Assembly (NCBI GenBank): GCA_024405435.1
Contig: JAKSOU010000013.1
Coordinates: 1 to 50,687, forward strand
Direction of reading: 5' to 3'
Source: Akkermansia sp.
Lineage (GTDB): Bacteria > Verrucomicrobiota > Verrucomicrobiia > Verrucomicrobiales > Akkermansiaceae
DNA: 50,687 nucleotides
How positions within the stretch are numbered: the first letter of the stretch is position 1; the number at the start of each line of letters is the position of its first letter. The notes below the pieces were generated by a model that was not told the origin of the DNA, searched no databases, and saw nothing but the letters and a program-made list of their open reading frames with translations. Shown here piece after piece: positions 1 through 8,472 of the stretch. The position numbers were made by a program, and so were the translations under genes.

Positions 1-2
1 AC

Positions 3-683
3 CCGATACCGGGGCCGTGGACGGAGGAGCTGTGCGCGCTGGCGGGGGAGCTGGGGGTGGTTCTGGTGGTGGCTGGGTTCGAGAAGCGCGCCACGGGGCT
101 GTACCACAACACGGCATTCGTGGTGGACGCGGACGGCAAGTTCCTGGGGGTGTACCGCAAGATGCACATCCCGCAGGACCCCGGGTTCGAGGAGAAATTC
201 TACTTCACGCCCGGCGATTTGGGCTACAGGTGCTTTGAGACGAAATTCGGGCGCATCGGCGTGCTGATCTGCTGGGACCAGTGGTACCCGGAGGCCGCGC
301 GGCTCACCGCCATGGAGGGCGCGGAAATCATCTTCTACCCCACCGCCATCGGCTGGATACCCGGCGAGGAGCCGCTGTACGAGGCCCAGCACTGCGCGTG
401 GGAGACCGTGCAGCGCGGGCATGCCGTGGCCAACGCCTGCTACGTTTGCGCCGTGAACCGCTGCGGCACGGAGGGGGAGACCACCTTCTGGGGGCAGTCG
501 TTCGCCGCGGACTACTGCGGCCAGATGATAGCCAAGGCACCCGTGAAGGAGCGCTGCATCCTGTACGCGGATTTGGATTTGGAAGCCCTGGAGGACCACC
601 GCCGCATCTGGCCCTTCTTCCGTGACCGCCGCATCGATTCCTACGGCGGCATCACCCGCCGCTGGGGAAAGGACGGCAACTGA
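3..683 (+). CDS. aguB: N-carbamoylputrescine amidase, 5' truncated by window edge
   Basis: This nitrilase-superfamily enzyme hydrolyses N-carbamoylputrescine to putrescine, CO2 and ammonia, the last step of the agmatine route to polyamines in the cytoplasm. The reading frame is open from base 3, so the N-terminus lies outside the window and about 226 residues remain of a family usually near 290. The family hallmarks are visible: the catalytic Lys region YRKMHIPQDP, the phrase EEKFYFTPGD, and the nucleophile Cys in GVLICWDQWYPEAARL. The catalytic Glu should lie upstream of the window. The preceding enzyme of the pathway, agmatine deiminase, is encoded about 31 kb away at 31248-32306. The gene stops 4 nt before the hrpA GTG. 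Assignment within the nitrilase superfamily rests on the KMHIPQDP and WDQWYPEAAR signatures. Confidence 0.88.
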   Translation, partial: PIPGPWTEELCALAGELGVVLVVAGFEKRATGLYHNTAFVVDADGKFLGVYRKMHIPQDPGFEEKFYFTPGDLGYRCFETKFGRIGVLICWDQWYPEAARLTAMEGAEIIFYPTAIGWIPGEEPLYEAQHCAWETVQRGHAVANACYVCAVNRCGTEGETTFWGQSFAADYCGQMIAKAPVKERCILYADLDLEALEDHRRIWPFFRDRRIDSYGGITRRWGKDGN

Positions 684-687
684 TTCC

Positions 688-3600
688 GTGCCCGAATCCC
701 GCTTCCAGTACCCCGACCTGCCCATTTCCCGCAAGCGGCGGGAGATAGCGGAGGCCCTGCGCCGCAACCGCGTGGTGGTGGTGGTGGGCGAGACCGGCAG
801 CGGCAAGACCACCCAGCTGCCCAAGATTGCGCTGGAGGTGGCGGGCGAGCGCCGCGGCCGCCTGGGCTGCACCCAGCCCCGCCGGTTGGCCGCCGTGGCC
901 GTTGCGCGCCGCATTGCGGATGAGTTGAACGGCGAGGTGGGCGGATTCGTGGGCTACCAGGTGCGTTTCGACGACCACACCGGGCTTGAGACGCGCATCA
1001 AGATGATGACGGACGGCATCCTGCTGGCGGAAACGCAGAACGACCCCGACCTGCGGCAGTACCACACCATCATCCTGGACGAGGCGCACGAGCGCAGCCT
1101 GAACATCGATTTCCTGCTGGGCTACATGAAGCTGCTGCTGGCGCGGCGGCGGGACTTGAAGCTCATCATCTCCTCCGCCACCATGGATGCCGCCGCCTTC
1201 TCGGAATTCTTCGACGGCGCGCCCGTGGTCAACGTGGAGGGCCGCACCTACCACGTGGACCTCCACTACATGCCGCCGCGCAACACCGAGGAGGAGCTGG
1301 CGGACCACGTCTGCCGCGCCGTGGAATGGCTTTCGGAATACGACTCCAAGGGCGATGTGCTGGTGTTCCTGCCGGGCGAGCGGGAAATCCGCGACTGCGC
1401 GGACGCGCTGGGCATGATGGACCTGCCGCGCACGGACATCCTGCCGCTGTTCGCACGCCTGGGGCTGGCGGACCAGCAGCGCATCTTCCACCCCGCCAAG
1501 GGGCGCCGCCGCATCGTGCTCGCCACCAACGTGGCGGAAACATCCCTCACCATCCCCGGCATCATCTACGTCATCGACAGCGGCGTGGCACGCATCTCCC
1601 GCTACCTGCCGGGGCGGCAAATCCAGCGGTTGCAAATCGAGCCCATCTCCCAGGCCAGCGCACGCCAGCGCGCGGGGCGCTGCGGCCGCGTGACGGAGGG
1701 TGTCTGCATCCGCCTCTACTCGCAAACCGACTTCGAGGCGCGGGAAGCCTACACGGACCCGGAAATCAAGCGCAGCGCGCTGGCGGGGGTCATCCTGCGC
1801 ATGGCGGATTTGCACCTGCCGCCGCTAGGGGAGTTCCCGCTGCCGGACCCGCCCAGCCCGCGGCTCATCGGCGAGGGCTACCGCTCGCTGCGTGAAATCG
1901 GCGCCATCGACCGCAAGAAGGAGCTCACCGACATCGGCCGCAAGCTGGCGCGCCTGCCGCTGGATCCGCGTCTGGGGCGCATGCTGCTGGAGGCTCGCCA
2001 CCAGCAGGCGCTGCCGGAGATACTGGTGATGGTGGCGGGGCTGAGCATCATGGACCCGCGTGAGAGGCCGCAGGAGGAGACCGCGCAGGCGGACCAGGCG
2101 CACGCGCAATGGAAGGACGCGGACAGCGACTTCCTGGGCATGCTGAAGCTGTGGCGCGCCACGCTGGCGTTCCGCGAGCACCACCGCATGCGCCGCAACC
2201 AGCTGCGCAAGTGGTGCGCCAAAAACTACGTGAGCTACCTGCGCATCATGGAGTGGCACAACCTGACGCTGGACCTCACGCTCGCGCTGCAGCAGAACCT
2301 GCGCTGGCGCATCCCGGAGCTGCCGCCGGAGGACAAACAGGCCACGCCGGAGATGATCCACCGCTCGCTGCTGGCGGGCGCGCCGCTGCAAATCGGCTTC
2401 TGGCGCGCGGACGACAAGGTGTACCGCGGCGCCAACGGGCGGGAGTTCTCCGTTTTCCCCGGCAGCGGGCTCTTCCGCCGCCAGAAGCGCCCGGAGTGGC
2501 TCATGGGCGCGGAGCTGGTGGAAACCAGCCGCCTCTTCATGCGCCGCTGCGCCGTGCTTGACCCCAAGTGGGTGGAGCAGGTCGCACCGCAGCTCTGCTC
2601 CTACCACGCCTACGACGCCGCCTGGGACAAGGCCGCCGGCGTGGTCTACGCCAAAGAGCGCGTCACCTGCGGCGGCCTCACCATCGTGGACAGCCGCCGC
2701 GTGAGCTACGCCCGCTACAACCCCGCCGCCGCACGCGAAATCATGATACGCGACGGCATCATGGCCATGGAGCTGCGCGACACCCCGCCGTTCCTGGCGC
2801 ACCTGCAGGACATGCGGGAGGCCGTGCGGGAGGCGGAATCCAAACTGCGGCGGCGCGATTTGGTGTGGTGCGCGGAAGGCGTGTATCGGTTCTTCGATGA
2901 GCGCATCCCCGCCGACATCAACAGCGAGAAGGCCCTGCGCGCCTGGCGCGAGAAGGTGGAGGCCCGCAAGCCCAAAACCCTCTTCATCCCGTACGAGGAC
3001 TGCATCTACCCCGGCGAGGACGAGACGCCCGCCGACCTCTATCCCGACGAGCTGCACGCCGCCGGGCAGGACTACCCCGTGTACTACAACCACGCGCCCT
3101 GCGAGGAGGACGACGGCGTGACCATCGGCGTGCATATCGACCAGCTGGAGGATTTCCCCGACTACCTGCCGGACTGGGGCGTGCCCGCGCACCTGGCGCA
3201 GCGCGCGGAGATGCTGCTGCGCAGCCTGCCCAAGGACCTGCGGAATTTTCTGATGCCAATGGCGGAATCCGCCGCGGACTTCTTCGAGGAATGGTACGAC
3301 CGCGAGCCTGACCGCCCGCTGGCGCAGGCGCTGGCGGAGTTCACCGCACAGCGCACCGGCAAGTTCTGCAACGCCTCCCAGTTCGACATGCAGAAGCTGC
3401 CGCCCGAATTCGTCACCAAAATCTGGGTGTGCGACGATGCCGGCAACGAGCTGGCCCTCGGCACGGATGTGGCCGCCCTGCGCGAGCGCCTGGCCGACTA
3501 CCGCCAGCGCCGCTTCCGCAAGAAGGCCAACCGCGGGTTCTCGTCCACCCCCATGACCCGCTGGGATTGCGGCGCCCTGCCCGAAACCGCGGACGTGGGC

Positions 3601-4389
3601 AACGGCGAGGGATACCCCGCCCTGCAGGACGACGGCGAGCGTGTGCGCGTGCATGTGTTCCCGTCGCGCGGGGAGGCGGATTTCGCGCATCTGGCGGGCG
3701 TGCGGCGGCTTGTGCTCATCCGCTGCGCGGATTTCGTCAACAGCATCCGCAAGCGCATGCCCATCACCTCCATGGAGGCCAAGCTCGCCATGACCACCGT
3801 GGGCGCCAAGCCCAAGGGCAACGTGGCGGACACCCTGCACGCCGCCGTGAACCTCTGCCTGCCAAGCCCCCTGCCCCGCACGCAGGAACAGTTCGACACC
3901 GCCTGCACGCGCGTGCGGGAAAACCTGTACGACACGCTCTCCGGCCCGCTCGCCAAGCTCTGGGAGCAGCTTGCCGCTGCCGACCAGGAGCTGCGCGAAT
4001 ACACCCTCACCGCCCGCGACCGTTTCGCACAGCGCATCGCCGCCGATTTGACGCAGCAATGGAACTGGCTCACCCGCGAGGGCGCGCTCGTCGCCCTCAC
4101 GCGCGACACCTTCAACGACCACACCCGCTTCCTGCGCGGCTTCCGCGAGCGCCTGCGCCGTATCAGGGAACAACCCGCCGCCAAGGAGCTGGAGCGCATC
4201 GAAAGCGTGGCCGCCACCGTGAACACCGCCTTCGCGCAGGAATACCCCGGCCACCCGCGCTCCGCCGCGTGGCTCGCCTACGGCCAGCTTGTCCAGGAAT
4301 TCCGCCTCACCGTGTTTGCCCCCGCCCTGGCCCTCAAGGGCCGCGCCTCCGCCAAGAAGCTGCAATCCGCCGAGCAATCGCTGATATAG
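688..4389 (+). CDS. hrpA: ATP-dependent DEAH RNA helicase HrpA
   Basis: A DEAH-box RNA helicase, which in the studied members unwinds RNA and acts on stalled ribosomes in the cytoplasm. From the GTG at 688 the protein is 1233 aa, close to the usual 1250-1300. Walker A GETGSGKTTQ is at about residues 34-43, the DEAH box (DEAHERSLN) at 131-134, motif III SAT near 164, and motif VI QRAGRCGR near 328. The long C-terminal part matches the HrpA-specific extension (DUF3418 type) in length and position. The frame is open upstream to an ATG at 622, but that start would overlap aguB by 62 bp. GTG 688, 4 nt after the aguB stop, is preferred and suggests coupling to aguB. No terminator was seen between the two genes. 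Confidence 0.93.
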   Translation: MPESRFQYPDLPISRKRREIAEALRRNRVVVVVGETGSGKTTQLPKIALEVAGERRGRLGCTQPRRLAAVAVARRIADELNGEVGGFVGYQVRFDDHTGLETRIKMMTDGILLAETQNDPDLRQYHTIILDEAHERSLNIDFLLGYMKLLLARRRDLKLIISSATMDAAAFSEFFDGAPVVNVEGRTYHVDLHYMPPRNTEEELADHVCRAVEWLSEYDSKGDVLVFLPGEREIRDCADALGMMDLPRTDILPLFARLGLADQQRIFHPAKGRRRIVLATNVAETSLTIPGIIYVIDSGVARISRYLPGRQIQRLQIEPISQASARQRAGRCGRVTEGVCIRLYSQTDFEAREAYTDPEIKRSALAGVILRMADLHLPPLGEFPLPDPPSPRLIGEGYRSLREIGAIDRKKELTDIGRKLARLPLDPRLGRMLLEARHQQALPEILVMVAGLSIMDPRERPQEETAQADQAHAQWKDADSDFLGMLKLWRATLAFREHHRMRRNQLRKWCAKNYVSYLRIMEWHNLTLDLTLALQQNLRWRIPELPPEDKQATPEMIHRSLLAGAPLQIGFWRADDKVYRGANGREFSVFPGSGLFRRQKRPEWLMGAELVETSRLFMRRCAVLDPKWVEQVAPQLCSYHAYDAAWDKAAGVVYAKERVTCGGLTIVDSRRVSYARYNPAAAREIMIRDGIMAMELRDTPPFLAHLQDMREAVREAESKLRRRDLVWCAEGVYRFFDERIPADINSEKALRAWREKVEARKPKTLFIPYEDCIYPGEDETPADLYPDELHAAGQDYPVYYNHAPCEEDDGVTIGVHIDQLEDFPDYLPDWGVPAHLAQRAEMLLRSLPKDLRNFLMPMAESAADFFEEWYDREPDRPLAQALAEFTAQRTGKFCNASQFDMQKLPPEFVTKIWVCDDAGNELALGTDVAALRERLADYRQRRFRKKANRGFSSTPMTRWDCGALPETADVGNGEGYPALQDDGERVRVHVFPSRGEADFAHLAGVRRLVLIRCADFVNSIRKRMPITSMEAKLAMTTVGAKPKGNVADTLHAAVNLCLPSPLPRTQEQFDTACTRVRENLYDTLSGPLAKLWEQLAAADQELREYTLTARDRFAQRIAADLTQQWNWLTREGALVALTRDTFNDHTRFLRGFRERLRRIREQPAAKELERIESVAATVNTAFAQEYPGHPRSAAWLAYGQLVQEFRLTVFAPALALKGRASAKKLQSAEQSLI

Positions 4390-4449
4390 GCGGCGCGAAA
4401 TTTCGGCCTATTTCACTGAAAATTTGACATTGAAAGACAAAAATTCTTC

Positions 4450-4477
4450 TTGATTTTTGCGGCGTTGCGTGGATAAT
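4450..4477 (+). promoter_or_regulatory. Sigma70-like promoter of the AbiEi gene
   Basis: TTGATT (4450-4455), 16-bp spacer, GATAAT (4472-4477). The ATG at 4490 is 12 nt beyond the -10 box, which supports that start over the upstream in-frame ATG at 4457. Confidence 0.5.
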
Positions 4478-4489
4478 TCCGCCACCGCA

Positions 4490-5326
4490 ATGTCAAAGAG
4501 AACCGTAAGGAGTTGGATCGCGAGGCAGGCACAGCGGAAGCGGGTTTGCTTTACGATAGAGGATTTGGAGGGGGCGTTTCCAAACACTACACCGTCCATC
4601 CGGAAACATGGACTGATTGCCGCCTGCAAGGGCGGGGCGCTTGTTCACGCCTGGCAGGGCCTGTACCTGCTGGTGCCGCGGGAATACCGCGAGACCGGGG
4701 CCGTGCCGCCGGTGGAGTACATCGGCGAACTGATGGCCTACCTGAGCAAGCCCTACTGCGTGGCATTGCTGGACGCTGCGGCGTTTTACGGTGTGGCGCG
4801 CCCGGAGAACGGGACGCCGTTCGCGGTGATGACCTCCACCCCGCGGCCGCGATGCACGATTGAGGGCGGGGTGCCCGTGGAGTTCATCTCCAAGCGCGAG
4901 ATGGCGGGGCGCATCGCCCCTTCCCTGGTGCGCACCATGCCCACCAAAAACGGTTCGGTTGTGGTGAGCAGCCCGGAGTACACCGTCTGCACGCTGGTGC
5001 AGCACGCCATCGACCTAGGCGGGCTTGCCTGCGTGGTGCCCGTGATTCAGGGGTTGATGCCATCCTGCGATTTCGGCAAGCTGCCGCCCACGCTGAAGCG
5101 CTACGTGCCGCAAACCTGCCTGCAGCGCCTCGGTTTCATCCTGGAGCGCGTCCTCGGCAACGCCGAAGCGGCGGAGCGGCTGTACCGCTTCATGAAACCC
5201 GCGCGCACGCCCCTTACCGTCACCAAGCTGGTGCCCAACCTACCGATGGCGCAATGCCCGTTCGATGAGAGGTGGTGCATCTCCGTGAACGAGGATTTGG
5301 CCCCCGTGTACCCGCAGGAGGCGTAG
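4490..5326 (+). CDS. Orphan AbiEi-type antitoxin (type IV toxin-antitoxin family)
   Basis: A 278-aa protein with the layout of AbiEi transcriptional-autorepressor antitoxins: a basic N-terminal winged-helix-like segment (residues 1-60) followed by the conserved core around GLYLLVPREYRETG, GELMAYLSKPYCVALLDAAA and SPEYTVCTLVQHAIDLGG. In classic systems AbiEi represses its operon and counteracts the nucleotidyltransferase toxin AbiEii encoded just downstream. Here the next gene (5408) has its own promoter and shows no nucleotidyltransferase motif, so the antitoxin appears to stand alone. The 4490 ATG is preferred because the -10 box overlaps the codons after the 4457 ATG. The family call is from recognised sequence pattern; its DNA target and partner are unknown. 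Confidence 0.72.
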   Translation: MSKRTVRSWIARQAQRKRVCFTIEDLEGAFPNTTPSIRKHGLIAACKGGALVHAWQGLYLLVPREYRETGAVPPVEYIGELMAYLSKPYCVALLDAAAFYGVARPENGTPFAVMTSTPRPRCTIEGGVPVEFISKREMAGRIAPSLVRTMPTKNGSVVVSSPEYTVCTLVQHAIDLGGLACVVPVIQGLMPSCDFGKLPPTLKRYVPQTCLQRLGFILERVLGNAEAAERLYRFMKPARTPLTVTKLVPNLPMAQCPFDERWCISVNEDLAPVYPQEA

Positions 5327-5369
5327 GGCCGCCCGCCAACGCGCGTTTTCGGCCGCCGCGGGCAAAGGC

Positions 5370-5398
5370 TTGCGCCCGCGGCGGGAAATTGGTACAAT
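5370..5398 (+). promoter_or_regulatory. Sigma70-like promoter with near-zero leader
   Basis: TTGCGC (5370-5375), 17-bp spacer, TACAAT (5393-5398). Only 9 nt separate the -10 box from the ATG at 5408, so the mRNA leader should be about 3 nt and cannot hold a Shine-Dalgarno site. Confidence 0.6.
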
Positions 5399-5407
5399 GG
5401 CGGGCAG

Positions 5408-5977
5408 ATGCTTTTTGAAAGGGAAGAACTCACGTCCAAGGGGCGGCTGCTGGTGCTGGAGCGCCTGTTTGAACAGGCGGCAGCGCGCGGCGGGGCGGCA
5501 CCGGAGCCGGGGCACGTGCCTGTGGAGACGCTGCACGCCTACGGCGAGTTCGAGACGCACGTGCGCTACCTGTTGGAGGCGGCGGCAAGCCAGGAGAGGA
5601 ATTCACTGGCGCGCAAGGCACGGCTCAAAAAGCTGGAAAAGGCGCTCAACACACTGCCCAACGACCTGATGACAAGCCTTGCCGCCGGGCCGGACGAGCA
5701 CTGGCTGCTCTTCTACCGCGGGCTGATGAAATTTCTGGAACTGCTGGACGGGGCGGAGATTTCCCTGGATGCGGAAGAATACGCCACGGTGATGCAGAAG
5801 ATGATCCAGCTGGCGGCTGCGGTGTCGGAGGCGTCCGCGGTGAAGGTGGATGCGGCATCCATGTTTGCGCTGATGCTGATTCAGGCGGAGAGGCAGCGCA
5901 TGCGCAAGCCGAAGGCCAAGCGCAAGGCGCGCCGCAAGAGGCGCAAGGCAGCCCCGCGCAAGCCCAAGGCTGCGTGA
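5408..5977 (+). CDS. Unknown protein with strongly basic C-terminal tail
   Basis: I do not recognise this 189-aa protein. Residues 1-155 are mostly helical in appearance, with several acidic and Leu/Ala-rich stretches. The last 30 residues are almost only Lys, Arg, Ala and Pro (such as KAKRKARRKRRKA), like the tails of histone-H1-like or ribosome- and nucleic-acid-binding proteins. This suggests binding to DNA or RNA, but the tail alone does not define a function. The gene has its own promoter, follows the AbiEi gene, and converges on the recombinase gene with 1 nt between the stop codons. It is not an AbiEii toxin: no GS-x10-DxD nucleotidyltransferase motif is present. Confidence 0.6.
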   Translation: MLFEREELTSKGRLLVLERLFEQAAARGGAAPEPGHVPVETLHAYGEFETHVRYLLEAAASQERNSLARKARLKKLEKALNTLPNDLMTSLAAGPDEHWLLFYRGLMKFLELLDGAEISLDAEEYATVMQKMIQLAAAVSEASAVKVDAASMFALMLIQAERQRMRKPKAKRKARRKRRKAAPRKPKAA

Positions 5978-5978
5978 T

Positions 5979-7007
5979 TCACGGGATCCGTTTCCAGAAG
6001 GCCGCGGCGTGTTCCGCGGTTACGCCGCGCATGCTCAGGTAGCGCGTGCGCAGCAGCTCCGCGGAACGGTGCCCCATCTCCATTTGCAGCAGCGCAAAAT
6101 CATGGAACCGCTTGGCGTGGTAGCTGGCGTAGGTGTGGCGCAGCACATCCTGCGGCCAGGGTACGATGCCCGCCGCCTGCCTCAGGCGTTTCCAGCGGCG
6201 CTGCCAGTTGCACGGGCAGATGCGAGCCTCCGGCGGCGGGTTGCTGGATACAGCCTGCGCCAGCCACGCCATTAGCGCGGGGCACAGCTGCACATGGCGG
6301 CAGCCGCCCGTCTTGGAATGCCGTGGGCGCACGGTGAGCACGCGCTCCTGCATATCCAGATCCCGCCACTGCACGCGCTCCACCTCCGCCGGGCGGATGC
6401 CGCACCAGAGCATGAGCCCCAGGGCGGGCATGCACGCGCGGTGCTCCCCCTTGCGTGCCGTGCGCAGCAGGCGGAGGATTTGCCGCCACTCCAGCGGCGC
6501 CACCTCGGTTTCCTCCCCTATATCGTACCGCAGCGCCGCGGCGGGATTGGTGCAACCCTGCATCCACCCCTGCCGGATGCAATGCGTGAACAGGCCGTGC
6601 AGGACCACGCGCGCCTTCTCCCGCTGGCGCGGCGTGGGCAGGTGCGCGGTGAGCATGGTGTCCAGCCCGCGCGGGGTGATGCTGTTCACGCGGCGGCGCG
6701 AAAGTGCGGGCACGGCGCGCATGAGACGCGCGGTGACGCCGCGGATTTCCATGAGCGTGCGCTTGCGGCGCGCGGCCTTGGCCCGCAGCAGGCTCTGCAC
6801 CGCGGTGGAAAAGCCCGCGCTGCGCCGCTGCGCGCGCCATTGCTCGCCTCCCAGCGCAATCACACGGCGGCAGCGCGCCATGGACACCGCGCCGCGGTGC
6901 CGCATGCCGCCCGTTTCCACCACCTCCAACGCCAGGCGAACCGCCTGCAGCATGGTCATGCCGGCAGCTGCAAGCGCATTTTCAATTTCTTTATGCTTAT
7001 TTTCCAT
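5979..7007 (-). CDS. Tyrosine recombinase / integrase
   Basis: A 342-aa site-specific recombinase of the phage-integrase type. The catalytic set is complete: Arg in GIRPAEVERVQW, Lys in RHSKTGG, the HxxR box as LRHTYAS, the second His in MGHRS, and the nucleophile Tyr in RTRYLS near the C-terminus. The N-terminal 100 residues are a basic SAM-like, core-binding region. The start at 7007 (MENKHKE) is chosen because a promoter (-10 at 7014-7019) ends 6 nt before it; the frame is open to 7043. It lies between a basic unknown protein and an RHH-like gene, in a segment that looks acquired. No flanking att duplication was identified, so whether it mobilises this island or is a resident recombinase is open. 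Confidence 0.88.
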   Translation of the reverse strand: MENKHKEIENALAAAGMTMLQAVRLALEVVETGGMRHRGAVSMARCRRVIALGGEQWRAQRRSAGFSTAVQSLLRAKAARRKRTLMEIRGVTARLMRAVPALSRRRVNSITPRGLDTMLTAHLPTPRQREKARVVLHGLFTHCIRQGWMQGCTNPAAALRYDIGEETEVAPLEWRQILRLLRTARKGEHRACMPALGLMLWCGIRPAEVERVQWRDLDMQERVLTVRPRHSKTGGCRHVQLCPALMAWLAQAVSSNPPPEARICPCNWQRRWKRLRQAAGIVPWPQDVLRHTYASYHAKRFHDFALLQMEMGHRSAELLRTRYLSMRGVTAEHAAAFWKRIP

Positions 7008-7013
7008 CAAAAT

Positions 7014-7043
7014 GGTATACACCTCCGGCAAACAACGGCTCAA
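7014..7043 (-). promoter_or_regulatory. Promoter of the recombinase gene, with GTATAC palindrome
   Basis: On the minus strand TTGAGC (7043-7038), 18-bp spacer, TATACC (7019-7014), 6 nt before the ATG at 7007. The -10 box overlaps the heptamer GGTATAC (7014-7020), which recurs in direct orientation at 7064-7070. A repressor could bind the pair, but this is inference. Confidence 0.5.
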
Positions 7044-7239
7044 TATCGAATAGAGGGAGCAAAGGTATACCGCACGCTGATTAGGAATCCGATGTCAAGT
7101 TCTCTTTGTGGAAAAGCGCGCTATCATGCGCATGGAACAGTGTATGCCCCTGTAAGACGCGCATTGCCTTCCTGCTGTTTTTTTTAGGCGTAAATATCCG
7201 TGAATGCCCATGCCATGCCAGATACGGGGGCTTTATGGA

Positions 7240-7268
7240 AGCATAGCGGATTCCTAATCCGCTATGCT
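7240..7268. repeat. Perfect 13-bp palindrome upstream of the RHH-like gene
   Basis: Arms 7240-7252 and 7256-7268 are perfectly complementary around a CCT loop. Its inner part (GGATTCCTAATC, 7250-7261) is the inverted complement of GATTAGGAATCC at 7080-7091, about 160 bp away on the recombinase side. There is no T-tract, so it is more like an operator or a recombination site than a terminator. Confidence 0.7.
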
Positions 7269-7282
7269 ATACGCGAAAATCC

Positions 7283-7570
7283 TTGAAACGACCGCGAAAA
7301 CAGAACGTCTGCACCTTCCGTCCCACGCGGGAGATGGAGCGCCTTGTCACCAAGGTGATGGAGGAGCGCGGACTGGACCGCACATCCGTCATCAAGCTTG
7401 CGCTGTACATGTTCACCAGCTACGCGAGCCGCCAGGAGGTGCGCCGCATACCGCTCAAGGAGCTGGTGGCCCGCATAGAATCGCGCGTGCCGTACCGCTT
7501 CCCCAGCTTTGCCACCTTCGCGGCGCCACGCCGCCCCGCCCTGCGCACGCGTTCGCTGCGGGAACCGTGA
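7283..7570 (+). CDS. Small ribbon-helix-helix-like protein
   Basis: A 95-aa basic protein. Residues 10-47 fit the Arc/CopG ribbon-helix-helix pattern: a short strand (NVCTFRPT), helix A (REMERLVTKVMEERGL), then DRTSVIKLALYMF as helix B. Such proteins are dimeric DNA binders that often autoregulate through palindromic operators. A perfect palindrome ends 14 bp before its start. The only plausible start in frame is TTG 7283, since the next ATG (7334) would remove the strand. It is transcribed away from the recombinase gene and towards kdsB, which has its own promoter. It may be the regulator of the recombinase or of the island. The fold call is by pattern only. Confidence 0.55.
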   Translation: MKRPRKQNVCTFRPTREMERLVTKVMEERGLDRTSVIKLALYMFTSYASRQEVRRIPLKELVARIESRVPYRFPSFATFAAPRRPALRTRSLREP

Positions 7571-7589
7571 ACAGAAAAACCCTTTTCTC

Positions 7590-7618
7590 TTGGCAAACGC
7601 GGCGGCCTGGGCTATCAT
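7590..7618 (+). promoter_or_regulatory. Sigma70-like promoter of kdsB
   Basis: TTGGCA (7590-7595), 17-bp spacer, TATCAT (7613-7618). The kdsB ATG is at 7643, giving a leader of roughly 18 nt. Confidence 0.65.
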
Positions 7619-7642
7619 AGGGGCGTTCAGCACACTTCCGCC

Positions 7643-8464
7643 ATGTCCCAGAAAATCTTGATTGTCATTCCTGCGCGCTACGCCTCCACCCGCTTGCCGG
7701 GAAAGCCCCTGGTGAAGATAGCCGGGGTGGAGATGATACGGCGCGTGGCGGACATAGCCGCCTCCATCTGCCGCCACAACGAGGACTGCACGTACGTGGT
7801 GGCCACGGACGACACGCGCATCACGGACTACTGCGCGGGCGCGGGGATACCGGCGGTGATGACGGCGGAGACCTGCCGCAGCGGCACGGAGCGCTGCTGG
7901 GACGCCGTGTGCCGCCAGGCGGGGCAGCCGGATTTCATCATCAACCTGCAGGGGGACAACCCGCTCTGCCCGCCGTGGGTCATCCAGCAGCTCATCGACG
8001 AGTGGAAGGCGTGCCCCGCGGACGTGTTCACGCCGTGCATCCACCTGGACTGGGCGGAGTACGACAGCCTGGTGGAATCCAAGAAGACCACGCCGTACAG
8101 CGGCACCACCGTGCTGGTGGACAGGAACGGCTACGCGCTGGCGTTCTCCAAGGGCACCATCCCCGCCATCCGCAAGCCGGAGAAGGCGCGCGAAAAGCTG
8201 GAGAAGAGCCCGGTGCGCCGCCATGTGGGACTGTACGCCTACACGCTCGCCGCGTTGAAAAACTACTTTGACCTTCCGGAGTCCGACTACGAGAAAGGCT
8301 GCGTGGAGGGGCTGGAGCAAATGCGCTTCCTGTACAACGGGCTGCGCGTGAAGATGGTGGAGGTGACCTACCGCGGCCGCAAATCCACCAGCGGCGTGGA
8401 TTCCCCGGAGGACGTGGCACGCGTGGAAGCCATCCTGGCCGAATACGGTGAATTCGAACTCTGA
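7643..8464 (+). CDS. kdsB: 3-deoxy-manno-octulosonate cytidylyltransferase (CMP-Kdo synthetase)
   Basis: Activates Kdo with CTP to CMP-Kdo for the lipopolysaccharide inner core; cytoplasmic. The 273-aa product is slightly longer than the usual 250. The nucleotide-binding signature PARYASTRLPGKPL is at residues 9-22, followed by the metal and sugar-binding segments LQGDNPLCPPWVIQQLI and GLYAYTLAALKNYFDLPESD, and the C-terminal VDSPEDVARVEAIL typical of KdsB. The gene has its own promoter and is followed by uppS after 8 nt, forming a two-gene envelope-biogenesis unit: one gene serves LPS and the other serves the lipid carrier for cell-wall and O-chain units. Its presence shows the organism makes Kdo-containing LPS. 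Confidence 0.94.
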   Translation: MSQKILIVIPARYASTRLPGKPLVKIAGVEMIRRVADIAASICRHNEDCTYVVATDDTRITDYCAGAGIPAVMTAETCRSGTERCWDAVCRQAGQPDFIINLQGDNPLCPPWVIQQLIDEWKACPADVFTPCIHLDWAEYDSLVESKKTTPYSGTTVLVDRNGYALAFSKGTIPAIRKPEKAREKLEKSPVRRHVGLYAYTLAALKNYFDLPESDYEKGCVEGLEQMRFLYNGLRVKMVEVTYRGRKSTSGVDSPEDVARVEAILAEYGEFEL

Positions 8465-8472
8465 CACCCCCC

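Noticed and set aside
1825..4377. 850-codon open frame on the minus strand
   Set aside because: Shadow of hrpA, whose helicase motifs on the plus strand are unambiguous.
5408..5977. AbiEii toxin partner for the AbiEi gene
   Set aside because: No nucleotidyltransferase motif, the length is too short, and a separate promoter lies between the genes.
7240..7268. Terminator between recombinase and RHH-like genes
   Set aside because: The two genes are divergent, so no transcript needs to end there, and no T-run follows on either strand.
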